This document shows positions 41,198-49,673 of a stretch of 64,000 nucleotides of DNA, piece by piece. Every line of letters begins with the position of its first letter. The stretch's first letter is position 1. The position numbers were made by a program, and so were the translations under genes. The notes under the pieces were generated by a model that had not been told where the DNA came from, ran no database searches, and saw only the letters and a program-made list of their open reading frames with translations. Source of the stretch: Rubritepida flocculans DSM 14296 (GTDB lineage: Bacteria > Pseudomonadota > Alphaproteobacteria > Acetobacterales > Acetobacteraceae); contig NZ_AUDH01000003.1 of assembly GCF_000425365.1 (NCBI RefSeq), positions 1-64,000 of the forward strand. The letters are read 5' to 3'.

Positions 41198-42556
41198 ATG
41201 CCCGATTTCCTCGCCGCCCATGCGCTGCTGCCCGAGGGCTGGGCGCGCGAGGTGCTGATCTCCTGCGGCGAGGACGGGCTGATCACGGCCGTGACGCCCG
41301 GCGCGCGCGCGCCGGGGGCGCGGCGGCTCGCGGGCCATGTGCTGCCCGGGCTCGTCGACCTGCACAGCCACGCCTTCCAGCGCGCCATGGCCGGCGGGGC
41401 CGAGCGCCGCAGCCCCGCGGGCCGCGACAGTTTCTGGACCTGGCGAGAGACCATGTACCGCTTCGCCCTCGGCATGACGCCCGAGGACGCGGAGGCGGTG
41501 GCCGCCCAGCTCTACGCCGAGCTTCTCTCGCGCGGCTTCACCCAGATCTGCGAGTTCCACTACCTGCACCACGACCGCGACGGCGCGCCCTATGCGAACC
41601 GCGCCGAGATGGCGCTGCGCCACATGGAGGCGGCGCGGCGCGCGGGGGTGGGCGTGACCATGCTGCCCTCGCTCTACCGCCATGGCGGCATCTTCGGCCT
41701 GCCGCCGCTCGAGGGGCAGCGGCGCTTCCTCAACGACCTCGACGGCTTCATGGCGATCCTCGATGCGGTGCGCGCCGCCTGCGCCGCACAGCCGCTGGCC
41801 GCCTGGGGGGTCGCGCCGCACAGCCTGCGCGCGGTGACGCCCGCCATGCTCGAGGCGCTGGCGGCGCTCGATGCCCCCATCCACATCCACGCCGCCGAGC
41901 AGCGGCGCGAGGTGGAGGAATGCCGCGCCGCCACCGGGCTCCGGCCCGTGGAGTGGCTGCTGCGCCACGCGCCGCTCGACGGGCGCTGGTGCCTTATCCA
42001 CGCCACCCACATGACGGAGGAGGAGGCGAGGGGGCTCGCCGCCAGCGGGGCGGTGGCCGGGCTCTGCCCCAGCACCGAGGCCTCGCTGGGCGACGGGATC
42101 TTCCCGCTGCCCGTCTTCCGCGCCGCGGGCGGGCGGCTCGGCTTCGGCACGGACAGCCATGTGGGCATCTGCCCCGCGGCCGAAATCCGGCAGCTCGAGA
42201 CGAGCCAGCGCCTCGCGCTCGAGCTGCGCTCCGTCGCCACGGACGAGGCGAACCCGCACCCCGCCCGGGCGCTGCTCGAGGCGGCGCTGCGCGGCGGGGC
42301 GCAGGCGGCCGGGGTGGCGATGGGCGCGCTCGCGCCCGGGCTGCGCTGCGACCTGGTGGAGCTGGACGAGACCCACCCCACCCTGATCGGCCGCGAGGGG
42401 GATGGGCTGCTCGACGCCTGGGCCTTCGGCCCGCAGGACAGGATGGTGCGCAGCGTGGCCGTGGCGGGGCGCATGGTGGTGGAGGCGGGCCGGCACGTGA
42501 GGGAGCGCGAGATCGCCGAGGGCTTCGCCCGGGCGATGCGGCGGCTCGGCGCATGA
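41198..42556 (+). CDS. hutF: Formimidoylglutamate deiminase
   Basis: A 452-residue amidohydrolase turning formimidoylglutamate to formylglutamate and ammonia, which marks the five-step histidine route. Metal motif [12 protein letters not shown] near residue 56, [16 protein letters not shown] near 230 with zinc ligand histidines, HATHMTEEE near 268 and FGTDSHVGI near 315 are present. Start chosen at ATG 41198, right before the conserved fold; the frame runs on upstream over hutH without homology. It overlaps the SDR gene (ATGA). The final enzyme HutG is not in the window. Confidence 0.94.
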   Translation: MPDFLAAHALLPEGWAREVLISCGEDGLITAVTPGARAPGARRLAGHVLPGLVDLHSHAFQRAMAGGAERRSPAGRDSFWTWRETMYRFALGMTPEDAEAVAAQLYAELLSRGFTQICEFHYLHHDRDGAPYANRAEMALRHMEAARRAGVGVTMLPSLYRHGGIFGLPPLEGQRRFLNDLDGFMAILDAVRAACAAQPLAAWGVAPHSLRAVTPAMLEALAALDAPIHIHAAEQRREVEECRAATGLRPVEWLLRHAPLDGRWCLIHATHMTEEEARGLAASGAVAGLCPSTEASLGDGIFPLPVFRAAGGRLGFGTDSHVGICPAAEIRQLETSQRLALELRSVATDEANPHPARALLEAALRGGAQAAGVAMGALAPGLRCDLVELDETHPTLIGREGDGLLDAWAFGPQDRMVRSVAVAGRMVVEAGRHVREREIAEGFARAMRRLGA

Positions 42557-43305
42557 GCGGGCCGCTTGCGGGGAAGATCGCCTGGGTGACGGGCGGCAGC
42601 CGCGGCATCGGCCGGGCCTGCGCGCTCGCCTTCGCCGAGGCGGGGGCGGATGTGGCGATCTGCCACCTCGGCGACGAGGAACAGGCGCGCGGCCTGGTGC
42701 AGGCCGTCACCGCGCGCGGCCGGCGCGGCTTCCAGATGGAGGCGGACATGGGGCGCACCGCCGCCATCCGCGCCTTCGCCGCCGCCGCCGAGGCCGCGCT
42801 CGGCCCCTGCGACATCCTGCTCAACAATGCGGGGCTCAACATCCGCGCGCCCTTCGAGGCGGTGAGCGAGGAGGGCTTCGACCGGGTGATGGAGGTCCAC
42901 CTCAAGGGCATGTTCTTCATGGCCCAGGCCGTCTATCCGGGCATGGTGGCGCGCGGGGGCGGGCGGATCATCAACATCGCCTCGCAGCTCGGGCTGAAGG
43001 GCGCGCCGGGCATCGTGCCCTATTGCGCGGCGAAGGCCGGCGTTATCGGCTTCACCCGCGCCCTGGCCCATGAGGCGGGCCCGAAGGGGGTGCTGGTGAA
43101 CGCCATCGCCCCCGGCCCCATCGAGACGGACCTCACCCGCGCCCGCGGCCCCGAATGGCGGGCCGAGATCGAGGCGCGGCTGCCGCTTGGCCGGCTCGGC
43201 CGGGTGGAGGAGGTGGCGGCCACCGCTCTGCTGCTCGCGGGCCCGGGCGGCAGCTATTATTGCGGGGCGACGCTCTCGCCCAATGGCGGGGACATCATGC
43301 ATTGA
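42553..43305 (+). CDS. Short-chain dehydrogenase/reductase (SDR)
   Basis: A 250-residue classical SDR: cofactor motif TGGSRGIGRA near 14, NNAG near 91, catalytic serine in INIASQLG near 140, and YCAAKAG (Tyr 155, Lys 159 approx.) as active site, with PGPIETDL near 185. Oxidises or reduces an alcohol/ketone with NAD(P). It is translationally coupled to hutF and followed closely by an acetyltransferase gene; a part in histidine breakdown is possible but not shown by sequence. Confidence 0.9.
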   Translation: MSGPLAGKIAWVTGGSRGIGRACALAFAEAGADVAICHLGDEEQARGLVQAVTARGRRGFQMEADMGRTAAIRAFAAAAEAALGPCDILLNNAGLNIRAPFEAVSEEGFDRVMEVHLKGMFFMAQAVYPGMVARGGGRIINIASQLGLKGAPGIVPYCAAKAGVIGFTRALAHEAGPKGVLVNAIAPGPIETDLTRARGPEWRAEIEARLPLGRLGRVEEVAATALLLAGPGGSYYCGATLSPNGGDIMH

Positions 43306-43313
43306 GCGGCGAT

Positions 43314-44153
43314 GTGACCATCCGCGCCCTGGGCGCGGCGGAGGTGGAGACGGCCGTGGAGTGGGCGGCGCGCGAGGGCTGGAACCCCGGCCTCGCCGAT
43401 GCGGCGGCCTTCCGCGCGGCGGACCCCGACGGCTTCCTCGGCGCATTCCGCGGCGAGGAGATGCTGGCCTGCATCTCGGCCGTGCGCACGGGCGAGGGCT
43501 TCGGCTTCATCGGCTTTTACATCGCCCGGCCCGAGGCGCGGGGGCAGGGCATCGGCTGGCGCGTCTGGCAGGCGGGCATGGCGCGGCTCGCGGGGCGCTG
43601 CGTCGGGCTCGACGGGGTGGTGGCGCAGCAGGAGAACTACCGGAAATCGGGCTTCGCGCTGGCCTGGAACAATGCGCGCTACCAGTCCGAGGCGCCGCGC
43701 ATCCCCGAGGCGGACACGCGCGGCATCGAGGACGCGGCCGCCGTGCTCTTCGAGGCGCTGCTCGCCTTCGACGCCGCCTGCTTTGGCCTGCCCCGGCCCG
43801 AGTTCCTGCGCGGCTGGATCGCCGCCCCCGGCCACCGCGCCCGGGTGGCGCGGGATGCGGCGGGTGCCGTCACGGGCTTCGCCGTGCTGCGCCCCTGCCG
43901 GGCGGGGGCGAAGCTCGGCCCGCTCTTCGCGGTGGATGCCGCCACGGCCCGGGCGCTGGTCGCCGACGCCGCGCCGCACCGCCCGCCGGGGCCGCTCATC
44001 CTCGACCTGCCCGAACCCCATGCCGAGGCGGTGGCGCTGGCGCAGGCGATGGGCATGGAGAAGGTCTTCGAGACGGCGCGCATGTACACGCGCCCGCCCC
44101 CGCCGATGCAGCGGGAGTGGATCTTCGGGCTGACCAGCTTCGAGCTGGGGTGA
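43314..44153 (+). CDS. GNAT family N-acetyltransferase with second acetyltransferase-like domain
   Basis: A 279-residue protein. The N-terminal GNAT domain has GFYIARPEARGQGIGWRVWQAG (acetyl-CoA loop near 75) and the YRKSGFALAWNNARYQ segment near 115 leads into a second GNAT-like half (about 140-270), as in YitH-type proteins. The GTG at 43314 lies eight bases after the SDR stop; a TTG at 43302 would overlap the SDR stop. Acceptor amine unknown. Third gene of the hutF unit. Confidence 0.8.
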   Translation: MTIRALGAAEVETAVEWAAREGWNPGLADAAAFRAADPDGFLGAFRGEEMLACISAVRTGEGFGFIGFYIARPEARGQGIGWRVWQAGMARLAGRCVGLDGVVAQQENYRKSGFALAWNNARYQSEAPRIPEADTRGIEDAAAVLFEALLAFDAACFGLPRPEFLRGWIAAPGHRARVARDAAGAVTGFAVLRPCRAGAKLGPLFAVDAATARALVADAAPHRPPGPLILDLPEPHAEAVALAQAMGMEKVFETARMYTRPPPPMQREWIFGLTSFELG

Positions 44154-44164
44154 CGGGGCGGCGC

Positions 44165-44416
44165 CTACCCCGCCCCGCGCTTGCGCAGGCGTATGCGGCC
44201 CGGGGCCTCGCCTTCCGGAAACACCACCTCCAGCACCTCATGGCCCAGTTCGCGGGCGCTGCGCGGGATGTTCTCGCCCGGTTCCCGGCCCAGGAAGCGC
44301 ACTTCCAGCCCCTGTCCCGGGCTCATCCTGTCCAAATGCAGCCGGGTGCGGACGAAGGTCATGGGGCAGACCTCTTTCGTCACGTCCAGAACAGGCCAGC
44401 ACTGCTCCTCATTCAT
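44165..44416 (-). CDS. TusA/SirA-like sulfurtransferase family protein
   Basis: An 83-residue protein of the TusA fold. LDVTKEVCPMTFVRTRLHLDRM contains the catalytic cysteine (residue 17) but the usual CPxP is CPMT, a variant often seen in alphaproteobacterial members. Such proteins pass sulfur as persulfide in tRNA thiolation, molybdenum cofactor or sulfur oxidation; the role of the CPMT group is less clear. Transcribed divergently from mucR with 100 bases between. Confidence 0.83.
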   Translation of the reverse strand: MNEEQCWPVLDVTKEVCPMTFVRTRLHLDRMSPGQGLEVRFLGREPGENIPRSARELGHEVLEVVFPEGEAPGRIRLRKRGAG

Positions 44417-44458
44417 GCCGTGAGGTTCCTTTTCGTGCAGGATTCAAGCGACTGCGCC

Positions 44459-44486
44459 TTGCCAACTCAGCCCGGTCGTACATAAT
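44459..44486 (+). promoter_or_regulatory. Sigma70-like promoter of mucR
   Basis: TTGCCA at 44459-44464 and CATAAT at 44481-44486, 16 bases apart, each match five of six consensus bases. The start would lie about 25 bases before the mucR ATG. The AT-rich TACATAATAGAG stretch is also the kind of sequence MucR itself binds. Confidence 0.65.
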
Positions 44487-44516
44487 AGAGAGCAAGAGAA
44501 CCGGAGCGCTGCTTCC

Positions 44517-44948
44517 ATGGCCGAACATCCCACCGGAGCCGATCTACTGGGCCTGACGGCGGAAATCGTGTCCGCCCATGTCTCCAACAATCCCGTTTCG
44601 ATGACGGACCTGCCGGCCCTGATCACCGAGGTGCATCGCACCCTGGCCTCGCTGGGGGCGGTGGCCGCGCCGGTCGAGGCGGAGAAGAAGGCGCCCGCCG
44701 TTCCGATCAAGAAATCCATCACGCCCGACTATCTCATCTGCCTCGAGGACGGAAAGAAGCTGAAGATGCTGAAGCGGCATCTGCAGACCGCCTATGGCCT
44801 GACGCCGGAACAGTATCGCGAGAAATGGGGCCTGCCGCCCGACTACCCGATGGTCGCGCCGAACTACGCCAAGCACCGTTCCTCGCTGGCGAAGCAGATC
44901 GGCCTGGGCACCCAGTCGCGCAAGGGCGAGGCCTCTGCTAAGGGCTGA
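44517..44948 (+). CDS. mucR: Ros/MucR family zinc-finger-type transcriptional regulator
   Basis: A 143-residue member of the Ros/MucR family, histone-like gene silencers of alphaproteobacteria. The N-terminal half (to about 55) mediates oligomer formation; the DNA-binding part is DYLICLEDGKKLKMLKRHLQ with C75, D78 and H88 followed by LTPEQYREKWGLPPDYPMVAPNYA. The fourth zinc position, His in many Ros proteins (HLxTH), is Ala92 here (HLQTAY), as in some family members that fold differently or without zinc. Promoter and probable autoregulation site lie just upstream. Confidence 0.9.
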   Translation: MAEHPTGADLLGLTAEIVSAHVSNNPVSMTDLPALITEVHRTLASLGAVAAPVEAEKKAPAVPIKKSITPDYLICLEDGKKLKMLKRHLQTAYGLTPEQYREKWGLPPDYPMVAPNYAKHRSSLAKQIGLGTQSRKGEASAKG

Positions 44949-45042
44949 GGCGCCGGCGCGGCGGGCGCGGGGCTGAGAGCCCCGCCCGCCGCAGCCCGGC
45001 AGGACGGCCAGCGGAGGGGGAGTTCGCGCCATCAGCGAAACC

Positions 45043-45483
45043 ATGTCGCGGATCGAGCGCATGTGCGTGGAGCGGGGCCTGAAGATGACGGGCCAGCGCC
45101 GCCTGATCGCGCGCGTGCTCTCCGACAGCGATGACCACCCGGATGTGGAGGAGCTCTACCGCCGCGCGGTGGCGCTCGATTCGCGCGTCTCGGTCGCCAC
45201 CGTCTATCGCACCGTGCGGCTGCTGGAGGAGAAAGGCATCCTCGAACGCCGCGACTTCGGCGGCGGCCGCGCCCGCTACGACCCGGCCGACCGCGGCCAC
45301 CACCACCACCTGATCGACGTGGACACGGGCAAGGTGATCGAGTTCTCCGACGCCGAGCACGACCGGCTCGCCCGCGCCATCGCCGAGCGGCTGGGCTTCG
45401 AGCTGGTGCAGCTCCGCCTCGAGCTGTTCGGCCGCAAGCCTGGCGGCGCGGCGGCGCGGCCCAAGCCGGATCGCACGGCGTGA
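45043..45483 (+). CDS. fur: Fur family ferric/manganese uptake regulator
   Basis: A 146-residue Fur-type repressor. Winged helix at about 14-80 (GQRRLIARVL, VSVATVYRTVRLLEEKGIL); the metal region reads DRGHHHHLIDVDTGKVIEFSD, four histidines where most alpha Fur/Mur proteins have HHDHLI. No CxxC structural zinc site, as usual for alpha Fur. It may sense iron or manganese. ATG at 45043 is 23 bases past a GGAGGGGG run, too far for a normal ribosome site, so the true start may be unusual or slightly earlier. It overlaps the olsB-like gene (GTGA). Confidence 0.9.
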   Translation: MSRIERMCVERGLKMTGQRRLIARVLSDSDDHPDVEELYRRAVALDSRVSVATVYRTVRLLEEKGILERRDFGGGRARYDPADRGHHHHLIDVDTGKVIEFSDAEHDRLARAIAERLGFELVQLRLELFGRKPGGAAARPKPDRTA

Positions 45484-46283
45484 GCGGCCCCGCCCATTTC
45501 GAGGAGCTGCGCGCCGGCAATCTGGGCGTGCGCATCGCCAGCACGGAGTGGGAGGTGCGCGCCGCCCAGGCGCTGCGCTACCGCGTCTTCTACGGGGAGA
45601 TGGGCGCGCGCGCCGACGCCGAGACCGCCGCCTCGGGCCTGGACGCCGACGAATTCGACACGGTGGCCGATCATCTCCTCGTGCTCGACCATGACCGGGG
45701 CGAGGGGCCCGAATCGGTGGTGGGCACCTATCGCCTCATCCGGCGCGAGGCCGCGGCGCGCATCGGGCGCTTCTACTCCGCGGCGGAGTACGAGATCGGG
45801 CCCATCCTCGCCTTCCCCGGCGAAATCCTGGAGCTCGGCCGCTCCTGCACCGATGCGGCCTACCGCACGCGCGGCACGCTGCAGCTCCTCTGGGGCGGGA
45901 TCGCGGCCTATGTGTTCCGCCATGGCATCGCGCTGATGTTCGGCTGCGCCAGCCTGCCGGGCACCGACCTCGAGGAGAACGCGGCGCTGCTCTCCTATCT
46001 GCACCACCACCACCTCGCGCCCGAGGCGCTGCGCCCGCGCGCCCTCGCGGCCCGCTATGTGCCCATGGAGCGGCTGCCGCGCGGCGCCTACGACGCGAAG
46101 GCCGCGCTGCTCGCCCTGCCGCCGCTCATCAAGGGCTATCTGCGCCTCGGCGGCTTCGTGGGCGATGGCGCGGTGCTGGATCAGCAGTTCAACACCACCG
46201 ATGTCTGCGTCGTGGTCAAGACCGACCAGGTGACGGAGAAGTACTACCGCCACTACGAGCGCAAGGCCGGCGCGCGCGGCTGA
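45480..46283 (+). CDS. olsB: GNAT-type L-ornithine N-alpha-acyltransferase (OlsB-like)
   Basis: A 267-residue acyltransferase that should place a 3-hydroxyacyl chain from ACP on ornithine, the first step of phosphorus-free ornithine lipids. RYRVFYGEMG near 34, DEFDTVADHLLVLD near 57, ILELGRSCTDAAYRTRG near 119 and FGCASLPGTDLEE near 158 are OlsB hallmarks. The GTG start overlaps the fur stop. No olsA lies beside it. Pairing with Fur suggests that lipid remodelling may follow metal state, which is inference. Confidence 0.82.
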   Translation: MSGPAHFEELRAGNLGVRIASTEWEVRAAQALRYRVFYGEMGARADAETAASGLDADEFDTVADHLLVLDHDRGEGPESVVGTYRLIRREAAARIGRFYSAAEYEIGPILAFPGEILELGRSCTDAAYRTRGTLQLLWGGIAAYVFRHGIALMFGCASLPGTDLEENAALLSYLHHHHLAPEALRPRALAARYVPMERLPRGAYDAKAALLALPPLIKGYLRLGGFVGDGAVLDQQFNTTDVCVVVKTDQVTEKYYRHYERKAGARG

Positions 46284-46347
46284 GCCGGCCCATGTTGCGC
46301 CGCATCAACGCGCCGCGCGCGGCCCTGCGTGCTAGGCTGGCAGGAAG

Positions 46348-47376
46348 ATGCTGCGCCGCCGGCTGATCCTCCTTCTGCTGCTCGCCGGCCTCGCTTCGGG
46401 TGCCTGGTGGTGGTTCCAGCGCCCGCTCCCGGTCGAGACGGTCGCCGTCGCCCGCGGGCCCGCGGTGGAGGCCGTCTATGCGACGGGCGTGGTGGAGCCG
46501 CTGCACTGGGCGCGCGTGGGCCCGGCGACGCGCGGGCGGCTGACCGCCGTGCTGGTGGAGGAGGGGGAGCGCGTCCGCGAGGGCCAGCCGCTCGCGCGCC
46601 TCGACGACCGCCAGGCCCGCGCGCAGGCCGAGGAGGCGGAGGCCCGCGCCCGCTTCGCCATGGAGGATCTGGCGCGCACCCGCGCGCTGGTGGGCCGCGA
46701 CATCGCCACCCGCGCCGCGCTGGAGCGCGCCGAGCGCGACGCCCGCGCCGCCCGCGCCGCCGCCGACATGGCGATCCATCGCCTCGACGACTACGTGGTG
46801 CGCGCCCCGGCCGATGGCGTGATCCTGCGCCGCGACGCCGAGGTGGGCGAGGTGGTGGACACCCCCGCCGCCCTGTTCTGGATCGGCGAGCCGCGGCCGC
46901 TGCGCGTCACCGCCGAGGTGGACGAGGAGGACATCGCCCGCGTCGCGCCCGGCCAGCGCGCGCTGCTGCGCGCCGACGCCTTCCCCGGCCGCGCGCTGGA
47001 GGCGCGGGTGGCGCAGATCACGCCCAAGGGGGACACGGCGCGCAAGGCCTATCGCGTGCGCCTCGCCCTGCCCGAGGACACGCCGCTGCTGATCGGCATG
47101 ACGGTGGAGGCCAACATCGTGCTGCGCGAGGAGGCGGCGGCGCTGCTGCTGCCGCCCTCGGCCGTTTCCATCGCCCCGGGCCAGACGGGCTCGGGCCCGC
47201 GGCTCGGCCATGTCTGGCTGGTGCAGGAGGGCCGGCTCGCGCGGCGCGAGGTGCGGATCGGCGTGCAGGGCGCGCGCGCCTTCGAGGTGCTGGAGGGCCT
47301 CGCCGAGGGCGATCGCGTCGCCGCCGCGCCGCGCGCCGGCTTCCGCGAGGGCCATGCGGCCCGCGCCCTGCCATGA
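46348..47376 (+). CDS. Periplasmic adaptor (membrane fusion protein), MacA/HlyD-like
   Basis: A 342-residue adaptor with an N-terminal membrane anchor (residues 6-22), barrel-sandwich segment YATGVVEPLHWARVGP near 48, an alpha-helical hairpin at about 95-155 and beta-barrel to about 300. It bridges the inner-membrane ABC transporter encoded next to an outer-membrane channel that is not encoded here. Coupled by ATGA overlap to the permease. Role: export of a lipid, peptide or drug from the inner membrane or periplasm. Confidence 0.85.
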   Translation: MLRRRLILLLLLAGLASGAWWWFQRPLPVETVAVARGPAVEAVYATGVVEPLHWARVGPATRGRLTAVLVEEGERVREGQPLARLDDRQARAQAEEAEARARFAMEDLARTRALVGRDIATRAALERAERDARAARAAADMAIHRLDDYVVRAPADGVILRRDAEVGEVVDTPAALFWIGEPRPLRVTAEVDEEDIARVAPGQRALLRADAFPGRALEARVAQITPKGDTARKAYRVRLALPEDTPLLIGMTVEANIVLREEAAALLLPPSAVSIAPGQTGSGPRLGHVWLVQEGRLARREVRIGVQGARAFEVLEGLAEGDRVAAAPRAGFREGHAARALP

Positions 47377-48617
47377 GCCTCATCCTCGACCTCGCGCGCG
47401 GGATGCTGCGCCGCCGGCGGCGGCAGACGCTGGTCTCGGTCGGCGGCGTGGCGCTTGGCGTGGCCTTCTTCATCGCCATCGCGGCGCTGATGCGCGGCTT
47501 CCAGGGCTTCATCATCGCCCAGCTCCTCGACGTCGCGCCGCATGTGACGATCAAGGACGAGGCGCGCGAGCCGCCGCTGCAGCCCGTGCTGATCGTGGAA
47601 CGCGAGGGGGCGGTGGCGGTCAGCGGCGTGCGCCCGCGGGACAGGGTGCGCGGCATCCGCGCGGCCGGCGAGAAGCTCGCCATGCTGGAGGCCATGCCGG
47701 GTGTGGCCGCGGCCCCCGTGCTGCAGGGCCAGGCGCTGCTGCGCTACGGCGCGCGCGACGTCTCGGCCGTGCTGACCGGCCTCGATCCCGAGCGGCACCG
47801 CCGCGTCTCGAACATCGAGAAGGACATGGTGGCCGGGCGGCTTGAGGACCTGCGCGCCAGCGCCAACGGAATCATCCTCGGCGCGGAGCTCGCCCGCCGC
47901 CTCGGCCTCGGCATGGGCGACACGCTGAGCGCGCTCTCGCCCGCGGGGGTGATGCTCTCGATGAAGGTGGTGGGGCTGTTCCGCACCGGCATCCAGAGCG
48001 TGGACCAGAACAACGCCTTCGCCCTGCTGACCGTCCAGCAGGTGCTGCAGGACCGGCCGAACGTGGTGAACCAGATCGCGCTGCGGCTCGAGGACGTGAG
48101 GCGCGCCGAGCCGCTCGCGCGCGAGATCGAGGCCCGCTTCGGCGACCGCACGGAGAGCTGGGAGGAGCAGAACCGCAACATCCTCACCGTCTTCGTGATC
48201 CAGAACGCCATCATGTACAGCGTCACCGGCGCGATCCTGCTGGTGGCGGCCTTCGGCATCTACAACATCATCTCGACCGTGGTGTTCGAGAAGACGCGCG
48301 ACATCGCCATCCTGAAATCCCTCGGCTTCGAGGCGGGCGACATCCAGCGGCTCTTCCTGCTGCAGGGGCTGGTGGTGGGGGTGATCGGGGCGGCGGCGGG
48401 CTCGGCGCTGGGGGCGCTGATGATCGAGGGGCTCGCGCAGGTGCGCTTCGGCACGGCGACGCCGGCGGGGAACGAGGGGTTCATCCTGGCGCGGGACTGG
48501 CGGATCTACCTGGTGGCGAGCGGCTTCGCCCTGCTCGCCTCCGGGCTCGCCGCGCTGATTCCGGCGCGGCGGGCGAGCCGGCTCGATCCGGTGCAGGTGG
48601 TGCGGGGCGCGGCGTGA
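47373..48617 (+). CDS. FtsX/MacB-type ABC transporter permease
   Basis: A 414-residue permease with one helix near residues 17-42, a large periplasmic domain (about 45-270, MacB_PCD type) and three C-terminal helices from about 280. IYNIISTVVFEKTRDIAILKSLGFEAGDIQRLFLLQGL near 300 is the FtsX/LolC coupling region. Four-helix mechanotransmission topology, as in LolC/MacB. Acts with the next ATPase and the previous adaptor. Confidence 0.9.
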   Translation: MSLILDLARGMLRRRRRQTLVSVGGVALGVAFFIAIAALMRGFQGFIIAQLLDVAPHVTIKDEAREPPLQPVLIVEREGAVAVSGVRPRDRVRGIRAAGEKLAMLEAMPGVAAAPVLQGQALLRYGARDVSAVLTGLDPERHRRVSNIEKDMVAGRLEDLRASANGIILGAELARRLGLGMGDTLSALSPAGVMLSMKVVGLFRTGIQSVDQNNAFALLTVQQVLQDRPNVVNQIALRLEDVRRAEPLAREIEARFGDRTESWEEQNRNILTVFVIQNAIMYSVTGAILLVAAFGIYNIISTVVFEKTRDIAILKSLGFEAGDIQRLFLLQGLVVGVIGAAAGSALGALMIEGLAQVRFGTATPAGNEGFILARDWRIYLVASGFALLASGLAALIPARRASRLDPVQVVRGAA

Positions 48618-49297
48618 GCCCGCCGCTGCTGCTCGCGGAGGGGGTGACGCGCCGCCTGCCCGAAGGGGTGGTGCTGGTGCGCGACGTGACGCTCTCCATC
48701 GGGCGGGGCGAGTTCATCGCCATCACCGGGCCTTCGGGTTCGGGCAAATCCTCGCTGCTCTACCTGCTCGGGCTGCTCGACCGGCCGAGCGAGGGGCGGA
48801 TCGCGCTGGAGGGGCGCGAGATGGAGACGCTCTCCGATCCGGACCTGGCCGCGGTGCGGCTCGCGCGGCTCGGCTTCGTCTTCCAGTTCCACTTCCTGCT
48901 GCCCGAGTTCACCGCGCTCGAGAACGTGCTGATCCCGATTCGCAGGCTCGGGCGGCTCTCGCGCGCCGAGGCGGAGGCGCGGGCGCTGCGGCTTCTGGCC
49001 GGTCTCGGCCTTGCCGATGCGGCGGGGAAGCTGCCCGAGCAGCTCTCGGGCGGCATGCGCCAGCGCGTCGCCATCGCCCGCGCCCTGGCCAACGCGCCCC
49101 TGCTGCTGCTGGCCGACGAGCCGACGGGCAACCTCGACACGAAGAACGCCGCGGCGGTGTTCGACATCTTCGAGCGCCTGGCGCGCGAGGAGGGGCGCAG
49201 CGTCGTCGTCGTCACCCATGACGCGGAGCTGGCGCGGCGCGCGACGCGGCGGATTCACCTGGTGGACGGGGTGGTCGTCTCGGACGAATCGGCCTGA
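48614..49297 (+). CDS. LolD/MacB-type ABC transporter ATPase
   Basis: A 227-residue ATPase: Walker A GPSGSGKSS near 42, LGFVFQFHFLLPEFTALENV near 87, signature [15 protein letters not shown] near 140, Walker B LLADEPTGNLD near 160 and the H-loop VVVVTHDAELA near 195. The FQFHFLLPEF Q-loop is typical of LolD. GTG start overlaps the permease stop. With no LolE, the permease probably works as a homodimer. Confidence 0.92.
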   Translation: MSPPLLLAEGVTRRLPEGVVLVRDVTLSIGRGEFIAITGPSGSGKSSLLYLLGLLDRPSEGRIALEGREMETLSDPDLAAVRLARLGFVFQFHFLLPEFTALENVLIPIRRLGRLSRAEAEARALRLLAGLGLADAAGKLPEQLSGGMRQRVAIARALANAPLLLLADEPTGNLDTKNAAAVFDIFERLAREEGRSVVVVTHDAELARRATRRIHLVDGVVVSDESA

Positions 49298-49673
49298 GGC
49301 GGGCGGCGCTGTCGGGGGGGCGAAGAGGCCGGCCGCCGGGAGGAGCGCGAGCCCCGCGCCCCGCGCAAGCCGGGTTTTTTCCCTTGGCGGCACAAAGGGC
49401 TTGCATGGGGGGGGTGTTGGGCGTAAGGCCCCCCTCACAAGACGCAGTACGCACGTGCCTCTGGCCCCAGGCCCACGGAGCGGAGCCGCCTTTCGGCTCG
49501 CCACCGCGGCGCAAGGTTTACGCAACGACGTCAAGCGTTCTGGCACCCCCGTGTGGGGCCCCGGCAACGGGGTGTCGCGCGGTTTCTCTTGGTCGCTGGT
49601 TCGTTCGACCGTTTCGTCAACTTCGGGGCCGCCCCGGTCGGGGGGTTCCACAGTCTGTGTGGAGGATGGTGCG
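49298..49673 (+). promoter_or_regulatory. Long structured leader of the ornithine decarboxylase gene
   Basis: 376 bases without a convincing gene. It holds a T6 run (GGGTTTTTTCCC near 49373-49383), a G-run/C-run pair (about 49407-49415 with 49429-49434), a clean hairpin GAGCCG-CCTTT-CGGCTC at 49483-49499, and a GGCACCCC/GGGGTGTC pairing around 49541-49577, then GGAGG before the gene. Alphaproteobacteria carry a known speF-motif RNA in the same place before ornithine decarboxylase genes; this region has the right position, size and strength of structure, but I could not check the consensus. Confidence 0.5.
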
